Positions 52,758 to 62,050 of a DNA stretch of 64,000 nucleotides are shown one piece after another; position 1 is the first letter of the stretch, and every line of letters begins with the position of its first letter. The notes under the pieces are model-generated. The model did not search any database and had not been told where the DNA came from. It worked only from the letters and a program-made list of their open reading frames with translations. The position numbers and the translations under genes were made by a program. Origin of the DNA: Corynebacterium tuberculostearicum (GTDB lineage Bacteria; Actinomycetota; Actinomycetes; Mycobacteriales; Mycobacteriaceae); assembly GCF_016127015.1 (NCBI RefSeq), contig NZ_CP065972.1, positions 434,001 to 498,000 on the forward strand. The letters are read 5' to 3'.

Positions 52758-53537
52758 CTATTTATATTCTTCTGCCCGCCGGGAAATGGATTCAAACGCA
52801 GCCGAGACAATGCGGCACGCCGAACCATAAGCGGTGCGATCCAGCGGCGGAAGATCGCGCAGCGTGGCCGGACGATCGCTAACGCCCTCATACCAACGGC
52901 GCAACTCTAACGCATAACCGGTGCGCCACGCGAGGTCCAAAGACTCTGCGTCCGCGGTTGTAAGCAGATCGCGTTCCACGCCAATCGCCAGGCGGTCAAC
53001 GGTCGGGCGCGGTCCAGGTGCCGCCCAGCGTGCGATAGCTGCAATGGGGGAGAGCAGCGTGGCCTTAATATCGACCGCTGCATCGCGGTCCGGCAGGCCA
53101 TCGACCATCTTTAGGGCAGGCGGGCGCTGGCCCAAGGCTTCTTCTAGCAGTGCTTGTTCCCCGCCGTTTCCAAGGGGCAGGCCGGCGTCGACGCGCGCGG
53201 CGATGGAATCGGTGGCTGCGTGAGCTTGGAGACCGACATCGGCGAAGACCTCTTGCAGATCGGCATCGTCGCCCATCCACACCACGGGTATGGAGGGCAG
53301 CTGGTCGCCACGGGCGGCCGCGCCGCTAAGACAGACTGGGGAGTTGACCCCCGGGGAGCGAACAATATCCGTAATCAGCCGGGAATACCAGTTGGCCAAT
53401 TCAATCTCATTGTCCTGGTGGGCGACCGCGTTGCGCAAGATATCTTGGGCCTCTGCGAGCAGTCCGCGGGCCGTAGCGCGGGACTGGCAGTGCGGGGCGA
53501 GCTCGGAAAGATCGAGTAGGGATTGGTGCAGGGCCAT
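52758..53537 (-). CDS. putative nucleotidyltransferase-like protein (DUF294 type)
   Basis: The 259-residue protein resembles the DUF294 nucleotidyltransferase plus substrate-binding group related to GlnD. The first domain has CLSGAAARGDQLPSIPVVWM, where family members normally have GSxxRxE and an acidic pair. The metal-binding acidic residues are partly lost, so it may be inactive. Helices follow in the second half. It lies beside amtR, so a link to nitrogen signalling is possible but unproven. Confidence 0.6.
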   Translation of the reverse strand: MALHQSLLDLSELAPHCQSRATARGLLAEAQDILRNAVAHQDNEIELANWYSRLITDIVRSPGVNSPVCLSGAAARGDQLPSIPVVWMGDDADLQEVFADVGLQAHAATDSIAARVDAGLPLGNGGEQALLEEALGQRPPALKMVDGLPDRDAAVDIKATLLSPIAAIARWAAPGPRPTVDRLAIGVERDLLTTADAESLDLAWRTGYALELRRWYEGVSDRPATLRDLPPLDRTAYGSACRIVSAAFESISRRAEEYK

Positions 53538-53673
53538 TGCTCACTGCCTTTCACTAGTGCGGGGCCGGTGCTTCCCCGCCGGCTGCGGGGTGCACGAATG
53601 TTTTCAATCTAACACTTCGGTTCTGTGATCTGGGCATGTGGGCCGCGCAGAAGGGATAGGAGGGCTAAAACGA

Positions 53674-53711
53674 CTTTCGCCGCCTGCCCTCGGGGAGGGA
53701 GGCGGCGAAAG
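53674..53711 (-). terminator. terminator of the rpmB-rpmG-rpsN-rpsR operon
   Basis: The 12-bp perfect stem CTTTCGCCGCCT / AGGCGGCGAAAG is followed on the minus strand by TCGTTTTAG, 68 bases past rpsR. Confidence 0.85.
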
Positions 53712-53778
53712 CTTATGGTTCTTTTACCGTGTCACACTTGCCAGCGGCAAAAGTGCGCTGTTGATACCCAGCTACTGT

Positions 53779-54033
53779 TTAGCGGGTGGTGAACGGCAGG
53801 AGAGCCATTTCGCGTGCGTTCTTGACTGCGGTAGCAACCTGACGCTGCTGCTGCGGGGTCAAACCGGTGACGCGACGGGAACGGATCTTGTGACGATCCG
53901 AGATGAACAGACGCAGAGTCTTGGTGTCCTTGTAGTCCACCTTCTCGATGCCCTCAGCCTTCAAAGGGTTCTTCTTTGGGCGACGGCTCTGCTCCATACG
54001 GAACTTCTTTTGGTTGTTGCGCTTATTAGCCAT
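53779..54033 (-). CDS. rpsR: 30S ribosomal protein S18
   Basis: The 84-residue small-subunit protein has the S18 core [22 protein letters not shown] and [19 protein letters not shown]. It contains no cysteines, so it is the zinc-independent form. It is last in the minus-strand operon with L28, L33 and S14, 15 bases after rpsN. Confidence 0.97.
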   Translation of the reverse strand: MANKRNNQKKFRMEQSRRPKKNPLKAEGIEKVDYKDTKTLRLFISDRHKIRSRRVTGLTPQQQRQVATAVKNAREMALLPFTTR

Positions 54034-54048
54034 TGTGCAATTACCCCT

Positions 54049-54354
54049 TTACCAGCTGGACTTACGAACGCCCGGCAGCTCACCACGGTGAGCCATGCCG
54101 CGCATACGGACACGGGACAGGCCGAACTTGCGGAGGTAACCGCGTGGGCGGCCATCGGCAGCGTCACGGTTACGTACGCGGGCTGGGGAAGCGTCACGAG
54201 GCTGGCGGTTCAGCTCGAACTGAGCCTCCAGGCGCTCCTCATCCGGGGTGTTCGGGTTCTTGATGATCTTCTTGAGCTCAGCGCGACGCTCCGCATAGCG
54301 GGCGACGATTTCCTTGCGCTGCTCGTTCTTAGCGATCTTGGACTTCTTAGCCAT
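54049..54354 (-). CDS. rpsN: 30S ribosomal protein S14 (long, zinc-free form)
   Basis: The 101-residue protein has the long-form S14 start [20 protein letters not shown] and C-terminal [20 protein letters not shown]. It lacks the CxxC zinc ribbon of the short 61-residue form. In many actinobacteria this form replaces the zinc-binding one when zinc is scarce. The gap to rpmG is 3 bases. Confidence 0.97.
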   Translation of the reverse strand: MAKKSKIAKNEQRKEIVARYAERRAELKKIIKNPNTPDEERLEAQFELNRQPRDASPARVRNRDAADGRPRGYLRKFGLSRVRMRGMAHRGELPGVRKSSW

Positions 54355-54357
54355 TGA

Positions 54358-54522
54358 TTATCGCTCCTCGCGGAATTCGACGTGCTTGCGGGCAATGGGA
54401 TCGAACTTCTTCAAGGTGATGCGATCCGGGTTGTTGCGCTTGTTCTTACGGGTCACGTAGGTGTAACCGGTGCCCGCAGTGGACTTAAGCTTGATGATTG
54501 GGCGGATATCGTTACGTGCCAT
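54358..54522 (-). CDS. rpmG: 50S ribosomal protein L33 (zinc-free form)
   Basis: The 54-residue product starts [20 protein letters not shown] and ends HVEFREER. It has no cysteine pairs, so it is the form that does not bind zinc. It lies 2 bases after rpmB and 3 bases before rpsN. Confidence 0.96.
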   Translation of the reverse strand: MARNDIRPIIKLKSTAGTGYTYVTRKNKRNNPDRITLKKFDPIARKHVEFREER

Positions 54523-54524
54523 AC

Positions 54525-54761
54525 TTAAATCTTCTCCCCACGTGCGCGAATCTTAGCCACAACGGACTCGATGCCATCGCGGTCGATGATCTTCATGCCC
54601 TTCGTGGAAACGTTCAGGGTGATGGTACGGCCCTCAGAGGGCAGGTAGTAGCGACGACGCTGCACGTTGGGGTTCCAACGGCGCGAAGTGCGGCGGTGCG
54701 AGTGCGAGACCTGCTTGCCGAATTCCGGCTTGCGGCCCGTTACCTGGCAAATAGCCGACAT
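54525..54761 (-). CDS. rpmB: 50S ribosomal protein L28
   Basis: The 78-residue product starts [20 protein letters not shown] and continues [19 protein letters not shown]. Only one cysteine is present, so the CxxC zinc site is missing. It is the first gene of the four-gene minus-strand ribosomal operon. AGGAGAAAGA lies upstream of the ATG. Confidence 0.96.
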   Translation of the reverse strand: MSAICQVTGRKPEFGKQVSHSHRRTSRRWNPNVQRRRYYLPSEGRTITLNVSTKGMKIIDRDGIESVVAKIRARGEKI

Positions 54762-55234
54762 GGGTCTTCTTTCTCCTAGCCGCCCACATCATGGCTATAG
54801 ACAATGAAGCGCCGACTGCCGTGTGAGGGTGGCAGTGCTCAAAAGTGAGGTGTGAGCGGGTGCGGCGCCATCGTCAAACACCAGTAGACGGGGCGTAAAA
54901 CGTATATTTTGACAACAGCAAGGGAAAATCTTACAGCCTCGGGCGCGAATTACCTAATCGCTGCCTCGCTGCGGCACCTAGGCCGTTTGCCGTGCTGGGG
55001 TGGTGTTTGCCTGTGCGGTGCCGCCAAGCGTGATGCAAGAAACGTGAGTGAAATGAGTGGTCGCCGCTGGTTGGGAATTTCGTATATGGGTTAGTTGACT
55101 GTAGGATAATTCAGGTTGTTGACCCGTGCCACGCGGCGCGCGGTTAACAGAGTGAAATTTGTACGTCCCAACTCGGGCACGATCCTCACCAAGCGTGTGG
55201 AACCGACCCGTAGTCCAACCCTGAGGGAATATAT
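54762..55234. other. divergent promoter region between the two ribosomal protein operons
   Basis: About 470 bases are without a gene. Possible promoter pieces are TTGTCA with TATACG on the minus strand (around 54,900-54,925), and GGATAAT near 55,102 for the plus strand. AAAACGTATATTTT near 54,898-54,911 is partly palindromic. I could not identify a Zur box with confidence. Confidence 0.45.
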
Positions 55235-55504
55235 ATGAAGAAAGATATTCACCCGGATTACCACCCGGTAGTCTTCCGTGATGCTGGTACCGGTCACTCC
55301 TTTTTGACCAAGTCCACCGCTTCCTCCGACCGCACCGTTGAGTGGGAAGACGGCAACGAGTACCCACTGATCGTCGTTGACGTTACCGCTGAGTCCCACC
55401 CGTTCTGGACTGGTGCACAGCGCGTTATGGATACCGCCGGCCGCGTCGAGCGCTTCAACCAGCGCTTCGGTGGCATGGCACGCCGCAAGAAGAAGAACGC
55501 GTAA
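55235..55504 (+). CDS. rpmE2: 50S ribosomal protein L31 type B
   Basis: The 89-residue product starts [20 protein letters not shown] and has [20 protein letters not shown]. It has no cysteines, unlike zinc-binding L31 type A. Type B paralogues are usually used under zinc limitation. A purine-rich GAGGGAATAT precedes the ATG. It forms a pair with rpmF. Confidence 0.95.
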   Translation: MKKDIHPDYHPVVFRDAGTGHSFLTKSTASSDRTVEWEDGNEYPLIVVDVTAESHPFWTGAQRVMDTAGRVERFNQRFGGMARRKKKNA

Positions 55505-55519
55505 GGAGGAGAGTAGAAA

Positions 55520-55693
55520 ATGGCAACTCCTAAGTTTAAGAAGTCCCGTGCGAACACCCACGCACGCCGTTCCCAGTGGAAGGCTGACAACGTAGCCCTC
55601 CAGGAAGTCACCATCGACGGCCAGACCGTCCGCATCCCGCGCCGCCTGGTTAAGGCTGCCAAGCTGGGCCTGGTTGACGTAGAGCAGTTCTAA
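55520..55693 (+). CDS. rpmF: 50S ribosomal protein L32
   Basis: The 57-residue product starts [20 protein letters not shown] and ends [11 protein letters not shown]. It lacks the four cysteines of zinc-binding L32. GGAGGAGAG lies upstream, in the 15-base gap after rpmE2. A terminator follows at 55,707-55,750. Confidence 0.95.
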   Translation: MATPKFKKSRANTHARRSQWKADNVALQEVTIDGQTVRIPRRLVKAAKLGLVDVEQF

Positions 55694-55706
55694 GCTCGCT
55701 CTTTAA

Positions 55707-55750
55707 TCTCCCCGTCCGCTCTCTTTAGAGGGCTGGGCGGGGATTTTTTA
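55707..55750 (+). terminator. terminator of rpmE2-rpmF
   Basis: A stem of TCCCCGTCC with GGGCGGGGA plus an inner GCTCTC/GAGGGC is followed by TTTTTT. Confidence 0.85.
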
Positions 55751-55859
55751 GCTTTAGAAGCCTCCTATAAGCATGTTTTAACTGTATTTGGGGGGCTATG
55801 GGGGGTAAATATTTCTCTTAACTTCATGAAGTTGACTGCCATCAGTAATAATTAGGACT

Positions 55860-56558
55860 ATGAAAATCCTTGTGGTGGATGATGAACAAGCCGTCCGTGA
55901 ATCGCTACGCCGTTCCCTACGCTTTAACGGCTACGAAGTGCTGACCGCTAACGACGGCTTGGAAGCCGTGGAGACGGTGCGCGCTGAGAATCCCGAATTA
56001 GTGATTCTGGACGTCATGATGCCCAACATGGATGGACTAGAGGTATGCCGCACCCTGCGCAGTGAGGGTTGGGACCGTCCAATTCTCGTTCTGACCGCGC
56101 GCGATGGCGTCTCGGATCGCGTGGCTGGCCTCGATGCCGGAGCGGATGATTACCTGCCAAAGCCGTTCGCATTGGAAGAGCTCTTGGCCCGCGTGCGCTC
56201 CTTGGTACGGCGTGCCTCTGCAGATTCCATCGCCGCTGAAGCTCCGGTGGAAAGCAAGCTTAGCTTCGAAGACCTTGAACTTGATGCCGATACCCGCGAA
56301 GTAAGCCGCGGTGGCCGGGCCATTTCCTTGACGCGTACCGAGTTTGCGCTGCTGCAATTGCTGATGGAAAATCCCCGCAAGGTTCTCTCGCGCAGCAAGA
56401 TCCTGGAAGAAGTATGGGGATACGATTTCCCTACCTCCGGCAATGCTCTCGAGGTCTATATCGGCTACCTGCGTAAGAAGACGGAGGGCGAGAGCGATGC
56501 TCGCCTTATCCACACCGTCCGTGGTGTGGGCTATGTTTTGAGGGAGTCTAATTCGTGA
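55860..56558 (+). CDS. mprA: OmpR-family response regulator, MprA/CgtR2-like
   Basis: The 232-residue regulator has a receiver domain (phospho-acceptor D51 in [13 protein letters not shown], acidic pocket VVDDE) and a C-terminal winged-helix DNA-binding domain ([29 protein letters not shown]). The order regulator-kinase-HtrA protease-MoaB-MscL matches the MprAB-PepD stress locus of mycobacteria and cg0996-cg1001 of C. glutamicum. It probably senses envelope stress. Its stop overlaps the kinase start by four bases (GTGA). Confidence 0.9.
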   Translation: MKILVVDDEQAVRESLRRSLRFNGYEVLTANDGLEAVETVRAENPELVILDVMMPNMDGLEVCRTLRSEGWDRPILVLTARDGVSDRVAGLDAGADDYLPKPFALEELLARVRSLVRRASADSIAAEAPVESKLSFEDLELDADTREVSRGGRAISLTRTEFALLQLLMENPRKVLSRSKILEEVWGYDFPTSGNALEVYIGYLRKKTEGESDARLIHTVRGVGYVLRESNS

Positions 56559-58114
56559 TTTTAAGGAAGCCCGCTTCCCCCGCGGTGGCTTCCGGGAAGG
56601 TACAGTCCACCCCTCTTACCGAGTTCTCCGATCGTCAGGGGAGTTGGGCTTCACGGACGCCACTGCGGTGGCGCCTTGCTACTGTTACCGGCCTTGTGGT
56701 GGCCGTAGCCGTTGCCTTGATGACGTTGGCAACGTATTGGGTAGTTTCTATGTCCCTTACTGCCTCCGTCGATGACCGCTTGGAGGCCGAGGCCGATGTC
56801 TTGTTGCGGCAAAGCCAAGACCCGCGGTTCATGGATAACGTGGACCAGGAAATCAAGGATTTTAAGGCCTATAACCCTGGCACCCGTGTAGCCCTATCAC
56901 CGCCCTCCATGAGCTTTTCCTACGGCGACACCATTCCTATGGGCGGGGACTTCCACCGGACGGAGGATTACACGGAAACTTCCGTGCGTACCGTCGGCGG
57001 CGAGCGGGTGTTGGCCAAGCGTCATGATCTCGGCTCTACCGTGGTCGTCGCTCAGTCTCTCGCACCTACGCAAGGGCTCATAGCCATCTTGGGCACGGTG
57101 CTTCTGATTATCGTTGGCCTTGGCATCTTGCTCGCCATTTTTGCAGGCCTCATCGTGTCCAAAACCGGTATGCAACCCATCGCCCGGCTGAAGCGAGCGG
57201 TGGATTACGTGACGCAGACCAACGACCTGCGTCCTATTGAGGTCTCCAATAACGACGAGATGGCGCAGTTGACCACCTCCTTTAACCAGATGCTGGAGGC
57301 ACTGCAGGAATCCCGTTCGCAGAAGGCTCAGTTCGTCGCCGATGCTGGACACGAGTTGAAGACCCCGCTGACCTCTATGCGTACCAATATTGAGCTTTTG
57401 ATGATGCTCAATCGCGCCGGTGGTGGCTTTGGCATGAGCGATGAGAACCGCAAAGACCTCGAAGATGACGTCATGTCCCAGATGAATGAGCTCTCCACCT
57501 TGATTGGGGACCTCGTTGATTTGGCGCGCGAGGACGGCAATGAGCGCGAAGCGGAACCGGTTGACCTTTGTGAAGTCATGATGGCTTCGCTGGAGCGTGC
57601 GCGCCGCCGCCGTCCCGATGTGGAGTTCTTGGTGCGCTTTATCCCGTGGGAGCTGGACGGCGACCCCTTCGCATTGGGCCGTGCAACGCTTAACCTCATG
57701 GACAATGCGGCTAAGTGGTCGCCGGCAACTGGCACGGTGCGCGTATCCATGGAGCAGCTATCCTCCCACGAGGTGCGCCTGCGCTTCGATGACTCTGGGC
57801 CTGGCATTGCACCGGAGGAGCGGGAGAAGGTCTTTGAACGCTTCTACCGTTCGGCGGAAGCGCGTTCCATGCCGGGCTCGGGCTTGGGCTTGGCCATTGT
57901 GAAATCGGTAATTGAACGCCACAATGGCACGACCAAGATCCGCGAGTCTAATGATGGTGGCACCCGCGTGGAAGTCATCTTGCCGGGCAAGCCTGTGCCG
58001 GGTGAGATTTTCGTGGACGGTTTGGCAGACCCGCATGAGGGGCTGCCGGGTGGTAAGGAAGACCCGAGCGACCGAGGTGAAATCTTTGCGCAGCGTTGGT
58101 TTAATCAGGGCTAG
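56555..58114 (+). CDS. mprB: sensor histidine kinase, MprB-like
   Basis: The 519-residue kinase has two membrane helices (about 41-67 and 174-202) enclosing an extracellular sensing loop of about 105 residues. A HAMP domain and a phospho-acceptor H266 ([17 protein letters not shown]) follow. The ATPase domain shows [22 protein letters not shown] and [14 protein letters not shown]. It phosphorylates the MprA-like regulator. Translation is coupled to it by a GTGA overlap. Ligand is unknown; mycobacterial MprB responds to envelope stress. Confidence 0.92.
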   Translation: MILRKPASPAVASGKVQSTPLTEFSDRQGSWASRTPLRWRLATVTGLVVAVAVALMTLATYWVVSMSLTASVDDRLEAEADVLLRQSQDPRFMDNVDQEIKDFKAYNPGTRVALSPPSMSFSYGDTIPMGGDFHRTEDYTETSVRTVGGERVLAKRHDLGSTVVVAQSLAPTQGLIAILGTVLLIIVGLGILLAIFAGLIVSKTGMQPIARLKRAVDYVTQTNDLRPIEVSNNDEMAQLTTSFNQMLEALQESRSQKAQFVADAGHELKTPLTSMRTNIELLMMLNRAGGGFGMSDENRKDLEDDVMSQMNELSTLIGDLVDLAREDGNEREAEPVDLCEVMMASLERARRRRPDVEFLVRFIPWELDGDPFALGRATLNLMDNAAKWSPATGTVRVSMEQLSSHEVRLRFDDSGPGIAPEEREKVFERFYRSAEARSMPGSGLGLAIVKSVIERHNGTTKIRESNDGGTRVEVILPGKPVPGEIFVDGLADPHEGLPGGKEDPSDRGEIFAQRWFNQG

Positions 58115-58223
58115 CGTACAAGCGTTTATACTGGTGAGGTAATACAGCATCCTTCCAGGAATTCCTAGTAGGTTGGCAGATCAATATCAGTCTTGACCAA
58201 GCGAAGTGAGGCATAGTTTTCTC

Positions 58224-59690
58224 ATGAACATGAGGAATGACGATTACCGCGGCTTTGATGGAAACTCCCCAGAGGGAGAACCCCAGGAAGGCCCGGGTAG
58301 GGCCGAGCCGGTTCAGGGTGGTCCGAACTTTGGAGAAACCGGACAGCCCGACGCAGGCGCCGGTAGTGCTGGCCCCTACAGTGACAGCACTGGTCTTTAC
58401 AACGGCGCTGGTGCGCAGGAACATGAGACCGGTTCCTATTCGCAAGGCTGGAATCAGCCGCGCGGCGGTGCAGAAGGCGATGGCCCACGAACGCTAGGTT
58501 CGCTGGGGCCCTATCCGAATGGCCCACAGGCCCAAAGCTTTAGCGGTCAGGGGCAGGAAGGTCCGATGGTCACTCCGCTGCCTCCGCAGCCGGAGCAAAA
58601 GAAGAAAATCGGCTTGGGCGCCGCCACCGCATTGGCGGCCGTCGCTGCCATCGCCGCAGGCTCGATTGCCGGCGCTGTGGTTGGCATGAGTTCTGGGGGA
58701 GGCAATAACGATACCTCCGCGGTCAATGAAGCCCTCAAGGCTGAGCCGGCAAACAATAGCACCGGTAAGGAACCGGAACAGGGTTCTGTGGAAGAAGTAG
58801 CCTCCAAGGTTTTGCCGGCGGTGGTTTCTATCCAGACGATGACTCGTACGGGTGGGGCTGAAGGCTCCGGCTCTGTCATCTCCCCAGATGGTTATGTATT
58901 GACTAACCACCACGTGGTTGCCGGTGCTGAGCACGGTGGCATGATGCAGGTGACCATGAATGACGGCAGCAAGCATGAAGCTGACGTGGTGGCCTCGGAT
59001 GCGAATACGGATGTGGCCATCGTGAAGATCAAGGACGTCAAGGACCTGCCCTTCTTGCAGTTCGGCGACTCCGATTCCGTCGCTGTGGGCCAAGAGGTAG
59101 TGGCCGTGGGTTCACCTTTGGGACTGAATGCTACCGTGACCTCCGGCATCGTATCGGCGAAGAACCGTCCCGTTCGCGCTTCCCAAGAGGGTGGCGAGTC
59201 CTCACTGATTGACGCCATTCAGACCGATGCCGCAGTAAACCCTGGCAACTCGGGCGGCCCCTTGGTGGATCGAGACGGCAATATCGTCGGCATGAACTCC
59301 ATGATTGCTTCGCTGTCTAATAGTTCCTCCGGCGAGGGCGGCTCCATTGGCCTGGGCTTTGCAATTCCATCCAATTTTGCCAAGCGCATGGCAGATGAGC
59401 TCATTAATGACGGCAAAGTTTCCCACCCGACCCTTGGCGTGAAGGTGCTAGCGCGCGACGACGGCAATGGTGCCCGCATCGCCGGGGTGGAGCCGGGTGG
59501 CCCAGCAGATAAGGCGGGCCTAAAGGATGGCGACATTGTAACCCGCGTCAACGATCGTCTGATCGAAAACGCCGATGCGCTCATCGCGGCGGCGCGATCG
59601 CAAGACTTTGGCGCGACGGTGACCTTGGAGGTAACCCGCGAAGACTCGGATGAATCTCGTCAGGTAGAGGTAACCCTCTCAGGCGAGTAA
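58224..59690 (+). CDS. pepD: HtrA/PepD-like membrane serine protease
   Basis: From ATG 58224 the protein has 488 residues. A Gly/Pro/Glu-rich cytoplasmic region (1-125) is followed by one membrane helix (about 128-155) and a trypsin-like protease with H230 (TNHHVV), D263 (TDVAIV) and S343 (GNSGGPL). A C-terminal PDZ domain (about 395-480) follows. It probably degrades or refolds damaged exported proteins and may regulate the adjacent kinase. GTG 58206 is an alternative start; no ribosome site is decisive. Confidence 0.9.
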   Translation: MNMRNDDYRGFDGNSPEGEPQEGPGRAEPVQGGPNFGETGQPDAGAGSAGPYSDSTGLYNGAGAQEHETGSYSQGWNQPRGGAEGDGPRTLGSLGPYPNGPQAQSFSGQGQEGPMVTPLPPQPEQKKKIGLGAATALAAVAAIAAGSIAGAVVGMSSGGGNNDTSAVNEALKAEPANNSTGKEPEQGSVEEVASKVLPAVVSIQTMTRTGGAEGSGSVISPDGYVLTNHHVVAGAEHGGMMQVTMNDGSKHEADVVASDANTDVAIVKIKDVKDLPFLQFGDSDSVAVGQEVVAVGSPLGLNATVTSGIVSAKNRPVRASQEGGESSLIDAIQTDAAVNPGNSGGPLVDRDGNIVGMNSMIASLSNSSSGEGGSIGLGFAIPSNFAKRMADELINDGKVSHPTLGVKVLARDDGNGARIAGVEPGGPADKAGLKDGDIVTRVNDRLIENADALIAAARSQDFGATVTLEVTREDSDESRQVEVTLSGE

Positions 59691-59775
59691 ATTACTGTGC
59701 AAGACCTCATTAGGTGCTAAATGCGCCGTACCTCACCCCGCCACAAGGCCGCAATGCCTTAACTTAAGGAGAAAA

Positions 59776-60384
59776 ATGCCAGATTCGCAGCACGATGTGA
59801 CCGACTCCGCGCAGCCCGACGGCGCGACCAGGCGCGATTCCTTGATGGATGTTGCCGAACCCGATGATGCCTTCCTGCTGGCAAGCGAACAGGAGGTTAG
59901 CCTTGCTGCCCCGCGCCGTGGGCTTATTGTGATTGTCACTGACCATCCTGGTGAGCAATCCGATAGCACTTCTCAGCTGGTAAGTGAGTTGCTCGCGGAG
60001 GCCAATTTCCGTGTTGATGGCGCCATCGTGGTCCGTTCCAAGAAATCCAAGATCCGCCAGGCCATTGAGACCGCCGTGGTCGGTGGCGTGGACGTGGTCC
60101 TCACCGTGGGCGGTACGGGTGTAGGCCCGCGCGATAAGACTCCAGAGGCTACCCGGTCTGTCATCGACAAGATGGTTCCGGGCGTGGCACAGGCGCTGCG
60201 TTCTTCTGGCCAAGCCTGCGGCGCGGTGGATGCCTGTACGTCTCGCGGTCTATCGGGTGTTTCTGGCTCTACCGTAGTGGTCAACCTTGCCTCGTCGCGC
60301 GCTGCCGTCCGCGATGGCATGGCTACCTTGGCGCCCCTGGTACACCACCTCATTGACCAGCTGCAGCAATCTAGCGTCCAGTAA
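59776..60384 (+). CDS. MoaB/Mog-family molybdenum cofactor biosynthesis protein
   Basis: The 202-residue protein has an acidic N-terminal extension of about 50 residues before the MoaB/MogA fold (RGLIVIVTDHPGEQSD). The signature TVGGTGVGPRDKTPEATRSVID is complete. The family adenylates molybdopterin before metal insertion. Its place in the mprAB-pepD cluster is conserved in actinobacteria. AAGGAG lies 7 bases before the ATG. moeA at the window end belongs to the same pathway. Confidence 0.9.
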   Translation: MPDSQHDVTDSAQPDGATRRDSLMDVAEPDDAFLLASEQEVSLAAPRRGLIVIVTDHPGEQSDSTSQLVSELLAEANFRVDGAIVVRSKKSKIRQAIETAVVGGVDVVLTVGGTGVGPRDKTPEATRSVIDKMVPGVAQALRSSGQACGAVDACTSRGLSGVSGSTVVVNLASSRAAVRDGMATLAPLVHHLIDQLQQSSVQ

Positions 60385-60400
60385 GCGCAGGGCATTTTTC

Positions 60401-60619
60401 ATGACGTCGCGGAGAAATCGCCGGCGAGTATTTCGCCAATCTGCTGCTGCCGACTATGACCGTAGTGCTGATAAGCCCGGCGCACCCGCTGCCCACGGTG
60501 CCGATGAAGAGAGAATCGTTACCGTCGATGACGAGGATTCGGCGGCGGCAGAGGGGGAGTCCGGCCAGCGCGATGAACAGTTTTACCGAGAGAATCAGCC
60601 CCCACACTACGGCGGCTAG
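60401..60619 (+). CDS. small conserved-type hypothetical protein
   Basis: The 72-residue hydrophilic protein starts MTSRRNRRRVFRQSAAADYD and ends YRENQPPHYGG. It is basic at the start and acidic later, without membrane segments, so is probably disordered. It lies 16 bases after the MoaB-like gene in the same direction, where C. glutamicum also has a small ORF. The ribosome site is weak (GCAGGGC). I give no function. Confidence 0.5.
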   Translation: MTSRRNRRRVFRQSAAADYDRSADKPGAPAAHGADEERIVTVDDEDSAAAEGESGQRDEQFYRENQPPHYGG

Positions 60620-60664
60620 TGCCTAAATCAGGATGCAGGTCTGCAGCCACAGAGGTATCTAAAA

Positions 60665-60704
60665 AGCCCGCGGTTTCGCTTCCGGAGAAATGAAACCGCG
60701 GGCT
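60665..60704. terminator. bidirectional terminator between the MoaB operon and mscL
   Basis: The 13-bp perfect stem AGCCCGCGGTTTC / GAAACCGCGGGCT with a 14-base loop has TTTTT after it on the minus strand, so it mainly serves mscL. Confidence 0.85.
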
Positions 60705-60730
60705 CTGCGTTGTATATGCAGCGCAGGGAA

Positions 60731-61189
60731 CTAGGCCTGGTGGCGGCCGCCGCCGGTAGAACCGTCAATGCCAGTATCCGGGATGTCCTTATCGGAGACA
60801 TTCTGGGCCTCGAGCAGGTCGCGGATTTCCGCGAGCAGTTCCTCGGAGGTTGGTGCCGGAGCCTCAGGGTCGACACCGTGGCGGCGCTTAGCGGCCTCGG
60901 TGAGCTTGTTGATCGGCATGACGATGAGGAAGTAAACCACCGCGGCGATGATGAGGAAGTTAATCGCTGCAGTGATTACTGCGCCGAAGTCAACAAACGT
61001 GTTCTCATTGTCGGTGATCTGGAAGCCCAATCCTTTCACCTCAGCGGAGCCAAGAGAATTGATAATCGGCTGGATGATGGAATCCGTCACGGACTTGACG
61101 ATTGCGGTGAAGGCAGAACCAATGATGACGGCGGTGGCAAGTTCGATGACGTTGCCGCGCATAATGAAGTCTTTAAAACCCTTGAGCAT
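60731..61189 (-). CDS. mscL: large-conductance mechanosensitive channel
   Basis: The 152-residue protein forms a pentameric pore that opens on hypo-osmotic shock. The N-terminal helix MLKGFKDFIMRGNVIELATA and TM1 (AVIIGSAFTAIVKSVTDSII) are typical. TM2 is AAINFLIIAAVVYFLIVMPI. A longer, acidic C-terminal tail (EAPAPTSEELLAEIRDLLEA plus a glycine-rich end) makes it longer than E. coli MscL (136). I place the start at ATG 61189; a GTG 12 bases upstream is possible. Confidence 0.94.
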   Translation of the reverse strand: MLKGFKDFIMRGNVIELATAVIIGSAFTAIVKSVTDSIIQPIINSLGSAEVKGLGFQITDNENTFVDFGAVITAAINFLIIAAVVYFLIVMPINKLTEAAKRRHGVDPEAPAPTSEELLAEIRDLLEAQNVSDKDIPDTGIDGSTGGGRHQA

Positions 61190-61300
61190 GGTGAAATGCA
61201 CGAACCTTTCTGGGAATAACTAAAGTTTGGTGTGGACCATGGGCATCGTGAAACCTTAATGTAGGCGGTAACCAACCACAACTGTGGTGGCTGAAAAGGC

Positions 61301-62002
61301 CTAGTGCTGTTGTGGGTGAGCGCGATCACCAACTATGACCACCGTGAGCGGCTGGCTTAATGACGCCGCGGCAACATCATTGGCATGGTCATGGGGCAGC
61401 GCGAGCAAAACCGTAGAGGAAGAGGCCTCGCCTTCGGCGCTAGAGGTCGACACCACGCGCCCGCCGGTGGCGATAACGCGCGCGGTGGGCGTTGTGGGCG
61501 CCTCGCCCTCTCCAGCAGGGGAGGGCGCGGCGTCGACGGCGGTCACCACGTCCACGGTATCGCCATGGTGTAGGTGGGGGATGATGTCTGGCTCGGCGAG
61601 CTTGACCGGGATCATTCGCGCGGCCGCGGCTTCCGAGCCGCCGACCAAGCTGGAGACGAGGTCTTCTCCCAAAAGGCGCGCATCGGTAATCACCTCGCCC
61701 CTGCCGGCTGCGGCGGTAATCACGCGACCAGTAAGTTCTTCTGGCTTTGCCGCTACCGCGGAATCGGGGATGGAAGAAGAAGGAAGGCGGGCCAAGTCGA
61801 CGTCGGAAAGCGCCAGCTCCGCCCCCGCAGGCAGGTCGCGGCTAAAGACGGGAACGCGCGGTAGTTCCTTAGCCGCAGACAAAGCCGAAGCCAGCGCGGC
61901 AATAAGAAGGGCCACCGCAATGGCGCGGCGCACTACAACGCCGCGGCGGTGGCCAGGGGTACGAAGGGTGGAAACGAGGCGGGGCATACGCGAAGTGGGC
62001 AT
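61301..62002 (-). CDS. SAF-domain (CpaB/RcpC-like) membrane-anchored protein
   Basis: The 233-residue protein has one N-terminal membrane helix (VVVRRAIAVALLIAALASALS) and an SAF domain (VPVFSRDLPAGAELALSDVD, LTGRVITAAAGRGEVIT). A beta-rich C-terminal part ends PLTVVIVGDRAHPQQH. SAF domains occur in Flp pilus assembly protein CpaB, but no pilus genes are nearby, so its role is unknown. In C. glutamicum a similar gene follows mscL. Confidence 0.8.
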   Translation of the reverse strand: MPTSRMPRLVSTLRTPGHRRGVVVRRAIAVALLIAALASALSAAKELPRVPVFSRDLPAGAELALSDVDLARLPSSSIPDSAVAAKPEELTGRVITAAAGRGEVITDARLLGEDLVSSLVGGSEAAAARMIPVKLAEPDIIPHLHHGDTVDVVTAVDAAPSPAGEGEAPTTPTARVIATGGRVVSTSSAEGEASSSTVLLALPHDHANDVAAASLSQPLTVVIVGDRAHPQQH

Positions 62003-62050
62003 ACTCTTTTAGACTGCCCGAAACCGCGCATGGTTCCCGCACTCTAAAAA

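Noticed and set aside
54762..55234. Zur box between the ribosomal operons
   Set aside because: No AT-rich palindrome with the TGA-ATNATTT-TCA pattern could be found; only a partial AAAACGTATATTTT symmetry.
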